Positions 31,486-32,575 of a stretch of DNA of 32,575 nucleotides are shown piece after piece. The notes below the pieces were generated by a model. The model was not told the DNA's origin and ran no database searches. It saw only the letters and a list, made by a program, of their open reading frames with translations. How positions within the stretch are numbered: the first letter of the stretch is position 1; every line of letters starts with the position of its first letter. The stretch comes from Terriglobales bacterium (GTDB lineage: Bacteria > Acidobacteriota > Terriglobia > Terriglobales > Acidobacteriaceae): NCBI GenBank assembly GCA_030038475.1, contig JASHOU010000052.1, forward strand, positions 1 through 32,575, given 5' to 3'. The position numbers were made by a program, and so were the translations under genes.

Positions 31486-31535
31486 CGTGCATCCGATGAA
31501 ACCCACCAGGCGATAGAACCGAGTGTAGAGCAAAA

Positions 31536-31561
31536 CGCCTGTCACAACCTAGCGTCAGGCG
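31536..31561 (+). terminator. Weak hairpin after the trehalose operon
   Basis: CGCCTG (31536-31541) and CAGGCG (31556-31561) form a 6-bp stem about 50 bp after the treT stop, followed shortly by TAATTTTGTTT. It could end transcription of the operon. Confidence 0.25.
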
Positions 31562-31575
31562 CCTGCATCGTAATT

Positions 31576-31606
31576 TTGTTTATGGGTTGCAGACCTGGAC
31601 TATAGT
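31576..31606 (+). promoter_or_regulatory. Candidate promoter of the AsmA-like gene
   Basis: TATAGT (31601-31606) is a good -10 match. The best -35, TTGTTT (31576-31581), is 19 bp away, which is longer than ideal. Confidence 0.3.
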
Positions 31607-31680
31607 GTTTTTCGTGGGTGATTGTCGTTCTCTCCGGGTTCGTATTTTCGAGAATCTCATACCCTCATATCTCGAACCTC

Positions 31681-32575
31681 ATGGTTGAAGTCGAACTGAA
31701 GCCGCCCCGCGATAAGAGATCACGCCCACGCTGGCACTGGGTTGCGGGAATCGGATTGGTGCTGGCGGCCGTGCTCGGCGCAGCAGCTGTTGCGATCTGG
31801 CATGCCGAACCGACTTTGCGCGGAGCGGTGATTGACACTCTCTCGACGCGATTCAAGAGCAAGGTGGAGCTGGATGCGTTCCATGTGTCGCTGTTTAAAG
31901 GCCTGCAGGTTTCGGGCAACGGGCTGAGAATTTTCGGCGAAACCGATCCCAATAACTACGAAGCGGGAGTGCAGCCCATCATCGATGTTGGAGAGTTCCA
32001 ATTCCGCCTGGGAATTCGCGCGTTTCTTCGAACTCCGATTCGTGTGGATACGGTGTACGTGAAGGGGCTGGTATTGAATTTACCGCCGCGGGAGCAGCGC
32101 GGGCAACTGAAGAAGATGGAGCCAAAGGGGAAAAAGATAAGAATCATCGTTGATCGCTTCGTTTGTGAAGATGCGAAGCTGATCGTCAACACGTTGAAGC
32201 CGGGCAAGCTGCCGCTGGAAATCGATATCGAGAGTTTGAACATGAAAACGATTCGTCCGGGCGCGCCGCTGCATTTCGAGGCGAAGCTCACCAATCCGAA
32301 GCCAGTCGGCCAAATCGACTCGACGGGTGAGTTCGGCCCGTGGCAGGCAGATAGCCCACGAGATACTCCGGTGAGCGGGAGCTATTCGCTCAGCCATGCA
32401 GATTTGAGCACGATCAAGGGCATAGGCGGGATGCTCAGCTCGACGGGAACATACAACGGCGTGCTCGACAAGATCGTTGTGGATGGGGAGACTGACACTC
32501 CCGATTTTCGCATTGCGACGGCGGGGCGGCCCGAGCCGCTGCATACCGATTTTCATGCCATTGTCGACGGAACGA
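31681..32575 (+). CDS. AsmA-like envelope protein, 3' end outside the window
   Basis: The frame is open from ATG 31681 to the right edge, giving at least 298 residues. A short basic cytoplasmic tail precedes one transmembrane helix (about 22-42, WVAGIGLVLAAVLGAAAVAIW). The rest is beta-rich and periplasmic, with patterns typical of AsmA/DUF748-type proteins: STRFKSKVELDAFHVSLFKG, then VDTVYVKGLVLNLP, and LSTIKGIGGMLSSTGTYNG. Large AsmA-like proteins are thought to bridge the membranes and move lipids; which subgroup this is cannot be told without the C-terminus. The start has no strong ribosome-binding site but gives the expected N-in topology. Confidence 0.75.
   Translation, partial: MVEVELKPPRDKRSRPRWHWVAGIGLVLAAVLGAAAVAIWHAEPTLRGAVIDTLSTRFKSKVELDAFHVSLFKGLQVSGNGLRIFGETDPNNYEAGVQPIIDVGEFQFRLGIRAFLRTPIRVDTVYVKGLVLNLPPREQRGQLKKMEPKGKKIRIIVDRFVCEDAKLIVNTLKPGKLPLEIDIESLNMKTIRPGAPLHFEAKLTNPKPVGQIDSTGEFGPWQADSPRDTPVSGSYSLSHADLSTIKGIGGMLSSTGTYNGVLDKIVVDGETDTPDFRIATAGRPEPLHTDFHAIVDGT

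Overview
The window looks like a chromosomal segment of an Acidobacteriota (Terriglobia-like) bacterium. This is inferred from a 1203-residue Oar-type TonB-dependent receptor with no SusD partner, a large FG-GAP/ASPIC-UnbV protein, GC-rich coding sequence, and short hairpin repeats between genes. No rRNA, tRNA, CRISPR array or intact insertion sequence was recognised.

Layout. 1-3233 (minus) is the truncated 3' part of a secreted FG-GAP/ASPIC-UnbV/redoxin protein that seems to start at CTG. 3391-6399 (plus) is a pyrimidine nucleoside salvage operon: cytidine deaminase, pyrimidine-nucleoside phosphorylase and a NupC-type transporter. 6464-7504 is a protein with two methylglyoxal-synthase-like domains, only one with an intact active site. 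7577-8221 (minus) is an isochorismatase-type hydrolase. 8461-10326 is a secreted phosphoesterase. 10414-11722 (minus) is a CuA (COX2-like) protein and a dihaem cytochrome c with no oxidase subunit I. 11818-12549 holds antitoxin remnants and an orphan BrnA-like antitoxin. 12578-12736 holds two near-identical 51-bp repeats, each centred on a ParB-binding parS site.

12820-23968 is the most coherent block: a GatZ/KbaZ-like protein, a secreted GH36 glycosidase, a DeoR/AgaR-like regulator, an AgaS-like SIS isomerase/deaminase, a PfkB kinase and an Oar-like TonB receptor. The promoters of the GH36 operon and of agaS share one architecture (TTGACA, 17 bp, TAARAG) overlapped by phased 5-bp GAAAN repeats. 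A similar site lies just downstream of the receptor's promoter. I read this as a regulon for uptake and breakdown of a galactosamine- or galactose-containing glycan.

24492-26033 encodes two small membrane proteins (HdeD-like and DUF4386-like). 26244-31485 is a trehalose operon: a membrane sensor fused to trehalose-6-phosphate synthase, trehalose-6-phosphatase, a DUF5752-like protein and a TreT-type trehalose synthase, so two different trehalose routes are transcribed together. An AsmA-like protein runs off the right edge.
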